From positions 167,775 to 231,774 of the forward strand of contig VYDH01000030.1 of the NCBI GenBank assembly GCA_009843525.1: 64,000 bases of DNA, read 5' to 3'. Shown piece by piece: positions 1-9,182 of this stretch (positions are counted from its first letter, which is position 1; every line of letters begins with the position of its first letter). This DNA comes from Acidimicrobiales bacterium (GTDB taxonomy: Bacteria; Actinomycetota; Acidimicrobiia; Acidimicrobiales; Poriferisodalaceae). The translations under genes were made by a program, and so were the position numbers. The notes under the pieces were generated by a model. The model was not told the origin of the DNA. It did not search any database and saw only the letters and a list, made by a program, of their open reading frames with translations.

Positions 1-700
1 ACACGCACGCGTCGCCGACGTCTGCAGCGGTGCCCAGCCGGCCGAGCGGTGCCGCTGCGTGCCAGCGGGCCACGCCCTCGGGCCAGTCGTCGGCCAGGCC
101 GGGGCGGTCGATCAAGCCCGGCGAGATGCTGTTGACGCGGATGCCGTCGGGGCCATAGGCGCCAGCGGCGGCTCGGGCGTGCATCAGCAGGCCAGCCTTG
201 GCAGTTGCGTAGTGGCGGTGCAGGTCGGTGGGATGGTGCGCCTCGATCGACGCGATATGGACAATGGAGCCGCCGGCGCCGTGTGCGCGCATCGCGCCCG
301 CAGCGGCATGGGTCAGCCGGTGCACCGCTGTCAGGTTGACATCGATCATCTCGGACCACTCGGCGTCGCTCAGCTCGGCAAAGTTCACGAGCGGCTGGAC
401 GGCTGCGTTGTTGACGAGCCCGTCGATGCGGCCGCACCGGGTCAGTGCCGCATCCACCACACGCTGCGGCGCATCGGTTTCAGCCAGGTCGGCCTGCACC
501 GATGCCAAGGATTGACCATCCGCATCGACCAGATGGTCGACCGGAGAGGACCGGGTGTGCGCCACGACCGTGGCACCAGCGGCCATCAGCCTGCGAGCGA
601 TACCGGCGCCGATGCCCCCGCCGGCGCCCGTGACCACGATGACCCGACCATCCAATCGGATCAGCTCATCCGGCGGCCGCAGTTCATCCTGCTCAGCCAT
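1..700 (-). CDS. SDR family oxidoreductase, 3' end cut by window edge
   Basis: Translating the minus strand from the ATG at 700 gives an open short-chain dehydrogenase frame that runs off the window, so the C-terminus is missing. The NAD(P)-binding motif TGAGGGIG lies near residues 25-32, the structural NNA motif follows, then the catalytic YATAK (YxxxK) and the post-active-site SPG segment. All key residues of a classical SDR are present, so it is probably an active alcohol or ketone oxidoreductase; the substrate is unknown. Its ATG overlaps the stop of the upstream cupin gene by 8 bases, implying translational coupling in one minus-strand operon. Long forward frames here are shadows of this gene. 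Confidence 0.88.
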   Translation of the reverse strand, partial: MAEQDELRPPDELIRLDGRVIVVTGAGGGIGAGIARRLMAAGATVVAHTRSSPVDHLVDADGQSLASVQADLAETDAPQRVVDAALTRCGRIDGLVNNAAVQPLVNFAELSDAEWSEMIDVNLTAVHRLTHAAAGAMRAHGAGGSIVHIASIEAHHPTDLHRHYATAKAGLLMHARAAAGAYGPDGIRVNSISPGLIDRPGLADDWPEGVARWHAAAPLGRLGTAADVGDACV

Positions 701-1184
701 CTCCGGGACCCTCCCTCGTGAGGCGCTTGATATCGGCAGCGGCTTCGGGATACGCGGCGGCGAGCTCGGCCCGGTCGCCGAGCTCGAAGCCGGCCTCGTG
801 GTAGCCGGGCGCCATCGTGGTGCCCACCAGCGACCAGGCCCCGGCGGTCTCCGCCGCCATCCACGTCCCTGGCGCCACCACCACGACCGGCCGTTCGCCG
901 CCAGCCAAGTCGTCGCCGAGCCGGGGGCGGCGCACCGACCCGCCGGGCTCCAGCAGAAGCATGTCCACAGCAGCGCCGGCGTAGTGATGCCACAGCTCCA
1001 CGCTGTCCAGCCGGTGCAACGCAGAGAAGTCGTTGGGCCGAAGCAGGAAGTAGATGGCCGTTGAGTGCTCGTCGCGCCACGTCTGGGCCCACTGCCCTCC
1101 CTCGCCGGGGAGCGGCTCGAGCCCGAGCAGCTCGATCACCTCGTCCGCGTCCACCGGCCCAACGTAACCCTGTGATTCCCGCAC
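693..1184 (-). CDS. Cupin family protein (DUF985/cupin_5 type)
   Basis: A 163-residue protein with the features of the cupin_5 (DUF985) family: an N-terminal LGLEPLPGEGG segment, a central TAIYFLL strand, the SVELWHHYAG metal/ligand-site segment, and a C-terminal APGYHEAGFELG strand near the end of the barrel. Length matches the family. Members are small beta-barrels, some related to sugar epimerase-like cupins, with poorly defined roles. It is followed directly, with an 8-base overlap, by an SDR gene, and preceded 21 bases upstream by the amidase end, so it sits in a minus-strand catabolic run. The exact reaction cannot be called. Confidence 0.8.
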   Translation of the reverse strand: MRESQGYVGPVDADEVIELLGLEPLPGEGGQWAQTWRDEHSTAIYFLLRPNDFSALHRLDSVELWHHYAGAAVDMLLLEPGGSVRRPRLGDDLAGGERPVVVVAPGTWMAAETAGAWSLVGTTMAPGYHEAGFELGDRAELAAAYPEAAADIKRLTREGPGDG

Positions 1185-1205
1185 GGGTGCGTCAGGGGAG
1201 CCGCC

Positions 1206-2627
1206 TCAGTCGATGTCAGGCGCAATCGGATCGAGTCCGAGCAGGTCCTCGAGCACCGCGGTTGTCTGCAGCACACCCACGTCGTCAGTCTGGTGGCCGA
1301 ACACGCTCAGTCCGATGGGCATGCCATCCGCCGTCAGGCCGGAGCACACCGTGCTGGCGGGGCGCCGGGTGAGATTGGCCAGCGGCGTGAAACGCACCCA
1401 GTTCTCGATCTCCACACCGTCGATGGTGCCGTCGCCTCCCACGACAGGCGTCTGGCCTGCCATGGTCGGCAGCAGCATCGCATCGAAACCCGACATCGCC
1501 TCGCCGAGCTTCACCGACAGCTCGCCGCATTGCTGGCGAGCCGCGGACACGGTGTCAACGGTGATTCGTTCGAAGGCCTCTGCCAGCGCTACGGCCAGCC
1601 AGTCGGTGACGTCGTCCCACGCGTCGGTCCCGAACAACGGTCGGAAGGCCGGTGCGATCAACCCGCCCAGGAACAGCGGCAGGAACGCCTCGGTCACGAT
1701 GCCGGCCGGTTCGAACAGCGGTCCGGCCTCGACGACTTCGGTACCTTCAGCCGCCAGCCGCTCCACGGCGGCGGTGCACGACGCCATGATCTCTGAGTCG
1801 ACCGGCCCGCCGTCGAACGACGGCACCCACAGCACCCTCGCCGGCAGCGGCGGGTCGTCAAGCGCTGCACGCCACGACTCGGTCGGCGCCGGCAGGCTGC
1901 GCAGATCTGAGGGATGCGGCCCGATGATCGCGTCGAGGCAGTACGCAACGTCGCGGATCCGGCGGGCCATGGGGCCGACGCACGACAAGTCCAGCAGCCC
2001 CGGAGGGGGCGGGCCGCTCGGCACACGTCCGTGACTCGGCTTGAGGCCTGACATCCCGCACATGGCCGAGGGGATGCGGATGGAGCCCCCGCCGTCGGAG
2101 CCGGTGCCCACCGGCACCATGCCCGACGCAACCGCCGAGCTGGTGCCGCCCGATGATCCGCCGGGGGAGCGGCCGGACTGCCACGGATTCCACGTGGGGC
2201 CGAAGACGTTGTTGTAGGTGTCGCCCATGCAGCCGAACTCGGGCGTGTTGGTCTTGCCCAATATCACCGCCCCGGCAGCGCGCATACGCGCCACTTCGGT
2301 GGAATCGGCAGCGACCGGCGCCGAGTCACGCAGGTGCATCGCCCCCCGCGTGGTGACGAACCCCGCGGCGTCGGCCAGGTCCTTGACACCGATGGGAATG
2401 CCCGCCAGCGGCCCCACGTCGTCGCCCGCATCGAGCCGCTCGTCGATGGCGGCCGCCTGCGAGCGAGCGCTCTCGGCGTCAAGCGCCACGAACGCATTGA
2501 GCTGCGGGTTCAGCGTGTCGATGCGCTCGAGCGAGTGGTCCGTCACCGCCGCTGCCGTCAGCGACCGATCTCGCACCATCGCCGCCAGCGCCTCCACCGA
2601 CACTGTCCGAAAGTCGGGCACCTCCAT
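1206..2627 (-). CDS. Amidase (amidase signature family)
   Basis: A 473-residue amidase signature enzyme that would hydrolyse a carboxylic amide to acid and ammonia. The Ser-cisSer-Lys triad is complete: Lys82 in GIPIGVKDLAD, the cis-Ser in GGSSGG (156-161), and the nucleophile Ser182 in GSDGGGSIR. Length and domain order are typical. GatA is unlikely because no gatB or gatC is nearby; a catabolic amidase is more likely. Substrate unknown. The start chosen is the ATG at 2627. The cupin gene begins 21 bases downstream of the stop, suggesting a common transcript with the SDR further on. Confidence 0.9.
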   Translation of the reverse strand: MEVPDFRTVSVEALAAMVRDRSLTAAAVTDHSLERIDTLNPQLNAFVALDAESARSQAAAIDERLDAGDDVGPLAGIPIGVKDLADAAGFVTTRGAMHLRDSAPVAADSTEVARMRAAGAVILGKTNTPEFGCMGDTYNNVFGPTWNPWQSGRSPGGSSGGTSSAVASGMVPVGTGSDGGGSIRIPSAMCGMSGLKPSHGRVPSGPPPPGLLDLSCVGPMARRIRDVAYCLDAIIGPHPSDLRSLPAPTESWRAALDDPPLPARVLWVPSFDGGPVDSEIMASCTAAVERLAAEGTEVVEAGPLFEPAGIVTEAFLPLFLGGLIAPAFRPLFGTDAWDDVTDWLAVALAEAFERITVDTVSAARQQCGELSVKLGEAMSGFDAMLLPTMAGQTPVVGGDGTIDGVEIENWVRFTPLANLTRRPASTVCSGLTADGMPIGLSVFGHQTDDVGVLQTTAVLEDLLGLDPIAPDID

Positions 2628-2698
2628 GGCTGCCTCCCCTGTCCCGCTTGCCGCCGGACACTAGCGACCAGCCGAAACCCGTCCGGGCAGCGGCTGCC

Positions 2699-3487
2699 TC
2701 AGCGAGCGGATGCGCCGCCGTCGATGGTGACCGAAGCTCCGCTGACGTGGCTCGCCCGATCAGACGAGAGGAAAGCGACCACGTCGGCCACCTGCTCCAC
2801 GGTGCCCGGCGCCGGGTCGGCGGGGATCAGCTCCTCCCAACGCGACTCGTCGCCGAGCTCGTCGATCGCTTGGCGCCTGAGCATGTCACCCATCCGGTCG
2901 GTGATGATCAAGCCAGGGTTGACGGCCACCACGCGCACCCCGTCGCGCAGGCTCCGGCTGCCGAGCGCAGCGGTCATCGCCACCAGGCCGCTGTTGCCCA
3001 CCCCGCCGGCGATGTACGAGGGCTGCGGCCGCAGCGACGCCACGCCGATGACGTTGACGATGACCCCGCTGCCCCGCGCTGTCATCAACGGCAGGACGGC
3101 CCGGCACAGATCGATGTAGCCGAACACCTTCAGATCCCAGGCGTCGCGCCAGGTCGCATCGTCCACCGTCACGATGTCGCCAGCAGGAATCGCCCCGGCG
3201 TTGTTCACCCAGATGTCGACCAACCCAGCACCGCCGCCATCGCAGCCGGTCTCGGCAAGCAGCGTCTGCCGGCCCTCGGCCGTCGACAGGTCGACGGCGT
3301 GCGTCGTGACGGCCGCCCCAGGCGCCTCCTCCTGCACCTGATTGGCGGCCCGCGCCAGTACGTCCGCCGACCGAGCGGCCAGCGCAACATCACAGCCCTC
3401 GCGGGCCAGCGCCACCGCGCACCCGAGTCCGATCCCCTTCGAGGCGCCGGTGATCACGGCGCGCCTGCCCGTCAGCCCCAAGTCCAT
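2699..3487 (-). CDS. SDR-fold protein with divergent active site
   Basis: A 262-residue SDR fold with an intact cofactor motif TGASKGIG (residues 14-21) and NNAG. The catalytic region diverges: where classical enzymes have a Ser pair and YxxxK, this protein has NVIGVAS and SYIAGGVGN, so the Tyr is kept, the Lys is Gly, and the usual Ser position is Ile/Gly. The C-terminal SGASVTIDGG is typical. From memory, similar YIAGxxGN segments occur in a divergent actinobacterial SDR subgroup, so this may be a distinct chemistry rather than decay. It precedes the amidase by 71 bases on the same strand. Confidence 0.85.
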   Translation of the reverse strand: MDLGLTGRRAVITGASKGIGLGCAVALAREGCDVALAARSADVLARAANQVQEEAPGAAVTTHAVDLSTAEGRQTLLAETGCDGGGAGLVDIWVNNAGAIPAGDIVTVDDATWRDAWDLKVFGYIDLCRAVLPLMTARGSGVIVNVIGVASLRPQPSYIAGGVGNSGLVAMTAALGSRSLRDGVRVVAVNPGLIITDRMGDMLRRQAIDELGDESRWEELIPADPAPGTVEQVADVVAFLSSDRASHVSGASVTIDGGASAR

Positions 3488-3590
3488 CGGCTCAACGTAA
3501 CCCCGGCATCGACGAGGCGCCTGATGGTCGTGGGCTCAGTCGGGCTTCGGCGTTCGGGCGCTGTTCGGGCTGCGGTTCTACGCTGCGCGG

Positions 3591-4826
3591 ATGGCTGGCG
3601 TTGACGAGGTTCGTGACGAAGCCCGAACGTGGCTGGAAGAGCACTGGCACCGGGAGCGGCCGCTGATCGAGTGGCGCAACCTGCTGGCCGACACCGGCTG
3701 GGGCACGCCGTCGTGGCCCGTCGAGTGGCACGGGCGCGGGCTGCCGCCGTCGATGGATGCCGTGGTGGCCCGCGAATTCGACGCAGTCGGAGCGGTAGGC
3801 GTGGCCGCCGGCGTGAGCATGTATCTCGTGGCGCCGACGCTGCTCGCCCATGCCGACGACGACCAGAAGCGGCGCCACCTGCGCCCGATCCTGACCGGCG
3901 AGCACAAGTGGTGCCAGCTCTTCTCCGAGCCCACCAACGGCTCGGATCTGGCGGGACTGGTGACCCGGGCTGACCGCGACGGCGACGAGTGGATCGTCAA
4001 CGGCCAAAAGGTCTGGAACTCGGGTGCGCACAAGGCCCGGTTCGGCATTTTGATGGCGCGCACCAACTGGGATGTGCCCAAGCACCAGGGCATCTCGTAC
4101 TTCCTCATCCCGATGGACCAGCCCGGCGTGGAGGTGCGCCCGCTGCGCCAGATGAACGGGCACGCCACGTTCAACGAGGTGTTCTTCGAAGATGCCCGGG
4201 TGCCGGGCAACGAGTTGGTCGGCAATCCCGGCGACGGCTGGCGCATCGGCCTCACCACGCTCACCCACGAACGGGCGGCGGTGGCCACCCGCCGTCCCCG
4301 CTACCCCGCCGACGGCGGCCCGACGGTCGAGCGGGCCCGCCAGGAGAGCGACGAGTACTTCGCCACCTACAAGTGGTACCCGCAGAGAGCCGGGCGGGCG
4401 AACCTGGTCGTGCCCGAAGCGCAGCGCACCGGCCGGGTCAGCGACCCGGTGATCCGCCAGCAGATCGCCCGGGTCGAGACGCTGCGCCGCATCTCGTCGT
4501 GGACCACCCAGCGTGCCCGCGACGCACGTGCGGCCGGCAAGCCGCCCGGTCCGGAAGGCTCGCTCACCAAGCTGAACATGTCGGTGACCGCCCGGGCCTG
4601 CCATGTGGCCCACACGATGATCGCCGGCTCGATGGGCATGCTGGTCGGCCCCGGTTCCAACGCCGACGGCATCGTGTCGGAGATCCTGATGTCCACGCCG
4701 GCCATGTCGATCGCCGGCGGCACCGACGAGATCCAGCGCAACATCATCGGCGAGCGGGTGCTGGGCCTGCCCAAGGAACCCGACGACGCCAAGGACATCC
4801 CCTACAAGGACGCCCGCCGCAGCTGA
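3591..4826 (+). CDS. Acyl-CoA dehydrogenase family protein
   Basis: A 411-residue flavoenzyme of the acyl-CoA dehydrogenase family, expected to introduce a trans-2 double bond into an acyl-CoA and pass electrons to ETF. Supporting segments are QLFSEPTNGSDLAG (FAD/substrate loop, about residue 112), the middle beta-domain with VNGQKVWNSGAHKA, and the C-terminal helical domain ending in the hallmark GGTDEIQRNIIGERVLGLP. Length is normal. It is divergent from the upstream SDR and followed 55 bases later by a VOC protein. Chain length or ring substrate cannot be judged from sequence alone. Confidence 0.9.
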   Translation: MAGVDEVRDEARTWLEEHWHRERPLIEWRNLLADTGWGTPSWPVEWHGRGLPPSMDAVVAREFDAVGAVGVAAGVSMYLVAPTLLAHADDDQKRRHLRPILTGEHKWCQLFSEPTNGSDLAGLVTRADRDGDEWIVNGQKVWNSGAHKARFGILMARTNWDVPKHQGISYFLIPMDQPGVEVRPLRQMNGHATFNEVFFEDARVPGNELVGNPGDGWRIGLTTLTHERAAVATRRPRYPADGGPTVERARQESDEYFATYKWYPQRAGRANLVVPEAQRTGRVSDPVIRQQIARVETLRRISSWTTQRARDARAAGKPPGPEGSLTKLNMSVTARACHVAHTMIAGSMGMLVGPGSNADGIVSEILMSTPAMSIAGGTDEIQRNIIGERVLGLPKEPDDAKDIPYKDARRS

Positions 4827-4881
4827 ACCCTGGGCGAGCCGGGTGCAAGCAGCGCGTGGGCCGCTGGGTACGATCCGGCGC

Positions 4882-5364
4882 ATGGCCACGCTGGGCTTGC
4901 GACATGCAGTGCTGTGGGTGAAGGACCCGGAGGCTTCCGCCAGCTTCTACGAACAGGCGCTCGGGCTGGAAGTCGCGAACCGCTACGGCACAGCGGTGTT
5001 CATGGCGTCACCCGACTCCAACACCGACCACGACCTCGGCTTGTTCGACGCTGCCGGCGAGGGCGCGCCGGCCCGCCATGTGGGCCTCTATCACCTGGCC
5101 TGGGAAGTGGCCACGCTGGCGGAGCTGGCCGAGGCCAAGACCCGGCTCACCGAGATGGGCGTGCTCGTCGGCGAGAACAATCACGGCGTCAGCCGCAGCC
5201 TGTACTGCCACGATCCCGACGGCATCGAGTTCGAGGTGATGTGGGAGGTGCCGCCGGAGCTGTATGAAGAAGACGCGCCCCGCAACATCCCGCTCGACCT
5301 CGACGCCGACATCGCCCGCTGGGGCGCTGACTGCCTCAGCCGCGGCGCCCGCCCCGCCGCCTAA
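4882..5364 (+). CDS. VOC family protein (glyoxalase/extradiol dioxygenase fold)
   Basis: About 160 residues with paired beta-alpha-beta-beta-beta modules of the vicinal oxygen chelate superfamily. RHAVLWVKDPEASASFYEQALGLEV opens the first module in the family style; metal-ligand candidates are His in LRHAVLW, His in LYHLAWEV and Glu in IEFEVMWEV, where DPDGIEFE is the family hallmark. The ATG at 4882 is preferred over an upstream in-frame codon at 4843 because the fold starts there. Its TAA overlaps the TAG of the convergent amidohydrolase gene within 5361-5364. The substrate (methylglyoxal-type or catechol-type) is not determinable. Confidence 0.85.
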   Translation: MATLGLRHAVLWVKDPEASASFYEQALGLEVANRYGTAVFMASPDSNTDHDLGLFDAAGEGAPARHVGLYHLAWEVATLAELAEAKTRLTEMGVLVGENNHGVSRSLYCHDPDGIEFEVMWEVPPELYEEDAPRNIPLDLDADIARWGADCLSRGARPAA

Positions 5365-6539
5365 CTCACGTCGATCTTGTAGAGCTCTGCGGCGTTGTCC
5401 TGCAGGATCCGCTTCTGCACAGCGGCATCCAGGTTGCCGATCGCGTCGCGCACCCGCTCGACGCTCTTCGGGTACAGGCAAGTCGGGTGCGGGATGTCGG
5501 TCTCGAACATGATCTGGCTGGCCCCTATGTGGTCGATGGCCGGCGCCAGCGTCTGGGACTCGAACCAGAAGCAGCCGTAGAACTGCCGCCGGAAGTAATC
5601 CGAGGGCTTCATCGACAGGTGCGCCAGGTGCTCGGGCGCCGTCTCGCCGCACTGGTAGTCGAGCGCGTCGAGCAGGAATGGGATCCAGCCGATGCCGCTC
5701 TCCACCGACACGAAGTTGAGGTTCGGGTAGCGCTCGGGCACATCGCTCACCAGCAGGTTCACCATCCAGCGAAGCTGGCCCAGGAAGATCGCCGCCCCGC
5801 CGAGCGAGATCTTCACATCGCCCGACCAGGTGTCGTACGGCACTTTGCCCGACCAGTCGATGTCACCCTCTGATGCGCCGATGTGGAAGTTGACCGGCAT
5901 CTCCAGCGCTTCGCAGATCTCCCAGAACGGCCGCCAGTCGGGCTGGGCGAAGTTGGGCATGCCCGAGTCGTGCGGGTTGGAGCACATCACGATGCCCTTG
6001 GCGCCGTTGCGGTGCGCCCGGTCGACCTCGAGCACGCTGGCGTCGATGTCCCACCACGGCACCAGCGCCATCGGCAGGATCCGGCCGCCCGAGCGAGCCT
6101 GCAGATCGGCCATCCAGTCGTTGTAGATCTCCACGCAGGCGATGCGCAGCGCCCGGTCCTCCACCTTGAGGAAGTTCTGGTTCCCGAAGCCGCCGACGTT
6201 GGGGTACACGATGCCGTGCGACACGCCCATGGCGTCCATCAGTTCGAGACGGGCGTCGCAGTCGTACGACGCCGCGTGCACCATCTCGATGTCGTGCTTG
6301 AGGAACTTCAGCCCGAGCATCTTCTCGCCGTCGGGCAGGATCGCCGACACGGCTGAGTCGCCGGCAATCGGGATGTCGCCGTTCACCACCCACTTGCGCT
6401 TGCCGTCGTGCTCGCGGATCTGCGGCACCAGGTCGCGGTACTTGGCGGGCGCCAGGCTGGTCCACAGGTCGTGCGGCTCGGTCCAGTGCGTGTCCGAGTC
6501 GACGATCTTGATCCCGGGAAAGAACTCGGTGATCGGCAT
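5361..6539 (-). CDS. Amidohydrolase family 2 protein
   Basis: A roughly 392-residue TIM-barrel metal-dependent hydrolase or decarboxylase of the amidohydrolase-2 (ACMSD-like) family. Motifs are an N-terminal DSDTHWTEP (replacing the DxHxH motif), central NFHIGASEGD with a metal-ligand His, and C-terminal FETDIPHPTCLYP carrying the conserved Asp. The ATG at 6539 was chosen because a GAGAGGGGGC Shine-Dalgarno lies about 7 bases upstream; an upstream start at 6593 lacks this. Related actinobacterial proteins are often found with CoA and dioxygenase genes for cyclic carboxylates, which fits the neighbours. The exact substrate is unknown. Confidence 0.87.
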   Translation of the reverse strand: MPITEFFPGIKIVDSDTHWTEPHDLWTSLAPAKYRDLVPQIREHDGKRKWVVNGDIPIAGDSAVSAILPDGEKMLGLKFLKHDIEMVHAASYDCDARLELMDAMGVSHGIVYPNVGGFGNQNFLKVEDRALRIACVEIYNDWMADLQARSGGRILPMALVPWWDIDASVLEVDRAHRNGAKGIVMCSNPHDSGMPNFAQPDWRPFWEICEALEMPVNFHIGASEGDIDWSGKVPYDTWSGDVKISLGGAAIFLGQLRWMVNLLVSDVPERYPNLNFVSVESGIGWIPFLLDALDYQCGETAPEHLAHLSMKPSDYFRRQFYGCFWFESQTLAPAIDHIGASQIMFETDIPHPTCLYPKSVERVRDAIGNLDAAVQKRILQDNAAELYKIDVS

Positions 6540-6728
6540 GGCGTGCGCCCCCTCTCGGTGCCTGCCGGCACCGGATTCGAAACTACCAGTCACCCCTGCA
6601 GCAGTTCCGGGCTGGCCGTGCGCAGCGCAGACGCCCCTGCCCGCGGGCCGCTGTTCGGGCGAGCGCGGAACGGGTCACCACTAATCTCGCCACCAAGCTC
6701 GATCGCTCGACGGCGGAGGAGGCGGACC

Positions 6729-7502
6729 ATGCTGCGACTCACGTTCTTGCTGCGGCGCAAGAAGGGCATGACCCGGGCCGAGATGCAGGACTACTGGCTG
6801 AACGTGCACGGCCCGCTGGTGGTATCGCATTCGGCCACGGCCAAGTTCCTGCGCTATGTGCAGGTGCACACCACCAGCGACGACCACAGCCGCCTGCCGG
6901 GCCGGCGCGGCGAGATGGAAGAGCCCTATGACGGGGTTGCCGAGGTCTGGTGGGAATCGAAGGAAGCAATGCTCGCCGCCATGCGCACCGACGGGGGGCG
7001 CGAGTTCGACCGGGCGCTGGTGGAGGACGAGCTCAACTTCGCAGACATCGAGAACTCCTCCGCGTACTACTGCTACGAGTACCCGCAGGTGAACCCGACG
7101 CCGGAGAACATCGTGGCCACCGAGCGGTCCAGCCTGGTCAAGCTGTACTTCAGCTTCCGCCACCTGCCGTCGCTCAGCATCGACGAGGCGCAGTGGTACT
7201 GGCGCACGCACCACGGCCCGATCATCCGGCGGCAGGCCCAATCGTCGGGCATCCTGCGCTACCAGCAGGTGCACGCCGACGAGCACTCCTTCACTGCAGC
7301 CGTCAACCGCTCACGAGGATCGCAGGTGGAGCCCTACACGGGCCATGCCGAGGTCTGGATGGACCGCAGCGCCATGGGCAACGCGATCCCCGAGAACCGG
7401 GCAGCGTCGCGCCGGGCGTATGAGGACGAGGCCAACTTCATCGACTTCGGCCGCTCGGTGATGTTCCTGGCCAAAGAGCACGTGATGGTCGACCACCGCT
7501 GA
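6729..7502 (+). CDS. EthD domain-containing protein (two EthD-like repeats)
   Basis: About 257 residues holding two EthD-like ferredoxin-fold modules: the first (1-115) has KGMTRAEMQDYWLNVHGPLV, the second (130-245) has LSIDEAQWYWRTHHGPIIRRQA. EthD proteins are small dimeric alpha-beta barrels found with cytochrome P450 or catabolic enzymes; two tandem copies in one chain probably give an intramolecular dimer. The start at 6729 is supported by GGAGGAGGCGGACC just upstream. It is divergent from the amidohydrolase, with 189 bases between start codons that may hold both promoters. No metal or cofactor site is obvious. Confidence 0.85.
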   Translation: MLRLTFLLRRKKGMTRAEMQDYWLNVHGPLVVSHSATAKFLRYVQVHTTSDDHSRLPGRRGEMEEPYDGVAEVWWESKEAMLAAMRTDGGREFDRALVEDELNFADIENSSAYYCYEYPQVNPTPENIVATERSSLVKLYFSFRHLPSLSIDEAQWYWRTHHGPIIRRQAQSSGILRYQQVHADEHSFTAAVNRSRGSQVEPYTGHAEVWMDRSAMGNAIPENRAASRRAYEDEANFIDFGRSVMFLAKEHVMVDHR

Positions 7503-7535
7503 GCGTCGGAGACACTCGCCCGGCTGTCGTACCGG

Positions 7536-9155
7536 CTAGGTGTGGTCTTGGCGGCGGACCACGAAGAACCAGGTGAGGGCGAACGACAGCACCACCAAGA
7601 TCACGCTCATCAGCCCAGCCTCGGCGATGAACGCGTCTTCGAACGAGCCGAAGATGCGGGTGGTCAGCGTGGAGAAGTCCAGCGGCGACACGAACAGGCT
7701 GATCGGCAGCTCCTTCATCACCGACAGCAGCACCAGCCCCCCGGCCGCGCCGAGCGCGGGACCCATCACCGGCATGTCCACGGTGAAGAAGCGGCGCACC
7801 GGGCCGGCCCCGAGCAGCCGGGCGGAGTCGTGCAGCCGGTCGGGCACGCTGCGCACCGCCACGACGCTGATGCCCATCGCCAGCGACCCGAAACGCACGA
7901 TGTAGGCGAAGATCAGCAGCACGGTGGTGTCGCCGAGCAGCTCCAGCACCATGTCGGTCCGCAGGACCCAGAAGCGCATCGACAGCGCAATCAGCAGCCC
8001 GGGCAGCGCGAAGGTGCTGATGACCACGGCGTGCGCGAGCGACCCGGTGCGGGACCGGTGCCGTCCCACCAGCATGGCGATGGGCAGCACTGCCGCCACC
8101 GAGATGGCGGCAGCCACCACGCTCACCCACACGGTGTTGAAGGTGGCGTCGGCGATGCTGCCGTAGTCGACCGCGAGCGCCCGCTCGCCGGTCACCGAGC
8201 GCAGCACGCCCCGTTGCGCCCAGTCCACCAGCGCGATGAAGGGCGCGGCCACGCTCGCGAACACGGTCAGCCCGACCGCCGCGACGGCGGCGGGCCTCCA
8301 GCGACCCAGGCGATAGTCGAGGGGCCGGTTCGAGCCTGAGCGAGCACCGTCGGGCAGCCGGCGGGAGAACCACCGCTCGGCCAGCACCACTGCCGCTGCC
8401 AGCACCAGCAGCATCAGGCTGAGCGCCAGCGCCACTGGCGGGTTGGCCAGGTGGTTCGTGGCGATGGCGCGGGTCAGCGTGTCATAGCGCATCAGCTGCA
8501 CGGCACCGAAATCGCTCAGCGTGTACAGGAACACCAGCAGCGTGCCCGCCCCGATGGCGGTGCCTGCGTGGGGCAGGCAGATGCGGCGGAACACCGCGAA
8601 GGCACTGTCGCCGAGCATCCGGGCGCTCTCTTCGAGGCTGCCGGGGAGCTGCCGCAGCCGGGCGGCGACCGGCAGGTACACGTAGGGGTAGGTCATCAGC
8701 AGCAGCACCAGCCAGGCGCCGAAGAAGCCGCGCAGCTCGGGCACCGTGGTGATGCCGATGTAGGCGAGCAGATCGTTGGCCAGACCGCCCGGGTTGAGCG
8801 TGCGGATGAACGCCGCCGCGCCCACGAAGGTCGGGTACACGAGCGGCAGCGGCAGCAGCACCCGCCACAGCCGGCGCAGCGGCAGGTCGGTGCGGGCGGT
8901 GAGCCATGCCAGGCCGGTGCCCAGCACCAGCGCGCATGCCGAGACCGAGACGGCGAGCCGCAGCGAGCGCCACAGCGGGCCCAGCGTGCGTGCGCTCCAC
9001 AGCAAGCCGTCGGGGCCGGTGCCGTCGCGCAGTGCCCGGTACACCAGGTAGACGCCGGGGAAGGCGAACAGGAATGCCAGCGCCACGCCGGCGAGGCGCA
9101 GCGCCGGCGGTGCCGTGCTGCGCCGTCGCCGGGTGGCGGCGGTCATCTCAGCCAC
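7536..9155 (-). CDS. Ferric iron ABC transporter permease (FbpB/SfuB type)
   Basis: A 539-residue integral membrane protein of the binding-protein-dependent permease family, organised as two fused six-helix halves as in FbpB/SfuB. Each half carries an EAA-like loop: EESARMLGDSAFAVFRRICLP in the first and HDSARLLGAGPVRRFFTVDMP in the second. Hydrophobic segments occur throughout from residue 20 to 530. It lies 27 bases downstream of the binding-protein gene. No ATP-binding subunit is adjacent, so the ATPase must be supplied from elsewhere. An alternative ATG at 9146 is equally possible. Confidence 0.88.
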   Translation of the reverse strand: MAEMTAATRRRRSTAPPALRLAGVALAFLFAFPGVYLVYRALRDGTGPDGLLWSARTLGPLWRSLRLAVSVSACALVLGTGLAWLTARTDLPLRRLWRVLLPLPLVYPTFVGAAAFIRTLNPGGLANDLLAYIGITTVPELRGFFGAWLVLLLMTYPYVYLPVAARLRQLPGSLEESARMLGDSAFAVFRRICLPHAGTAIGAGTLLVFLYTLSDFGAVQLMRYDTLTRAIATNHLANPPVALALSLMLLVLAAAVVLAERWFSRRLPDGARSGSNRPLDYRLGRWRPAAVAAVGLTVFASVAAPFIALVDWAQRGVLRSVTGERALAVDYGSIADATFNTVWVSVVAAAISVAAVLPIAMLVGRHRSRTGSLAHAVVISTFALPGLLIALSMRFWVLRTDMVLELLGDTTVLLIFAYIVRFGSLAMGISVVAVRSVPDRLHDSARLLGAGPVRRFFTVDMPVMGPALGAAGGLVLLSVMKELPISLFVSPLDFSTLTTRIFGSFEDAFIAEAGLMSVILVVLSFALTWFFVVRRQDHT

Positions 9156-9182
9156 CTGATCGGGCCGGTGTCAGGACCGGTG

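Noticed and set aside
59..721. Forward frame of 220 residues at the window start
   Set aside because: Pro/Arg/Gly/His-rich shadow of the minus-strand SDR, whose frame shows TGxxxGxG, NNA and YxxxK.
5361..5364. Overlapping stop codons of VOC and amidohydrolase genes as a special regulatory site
   Set aside because: CTAA overlap of convergent stops is common in compact genomes.
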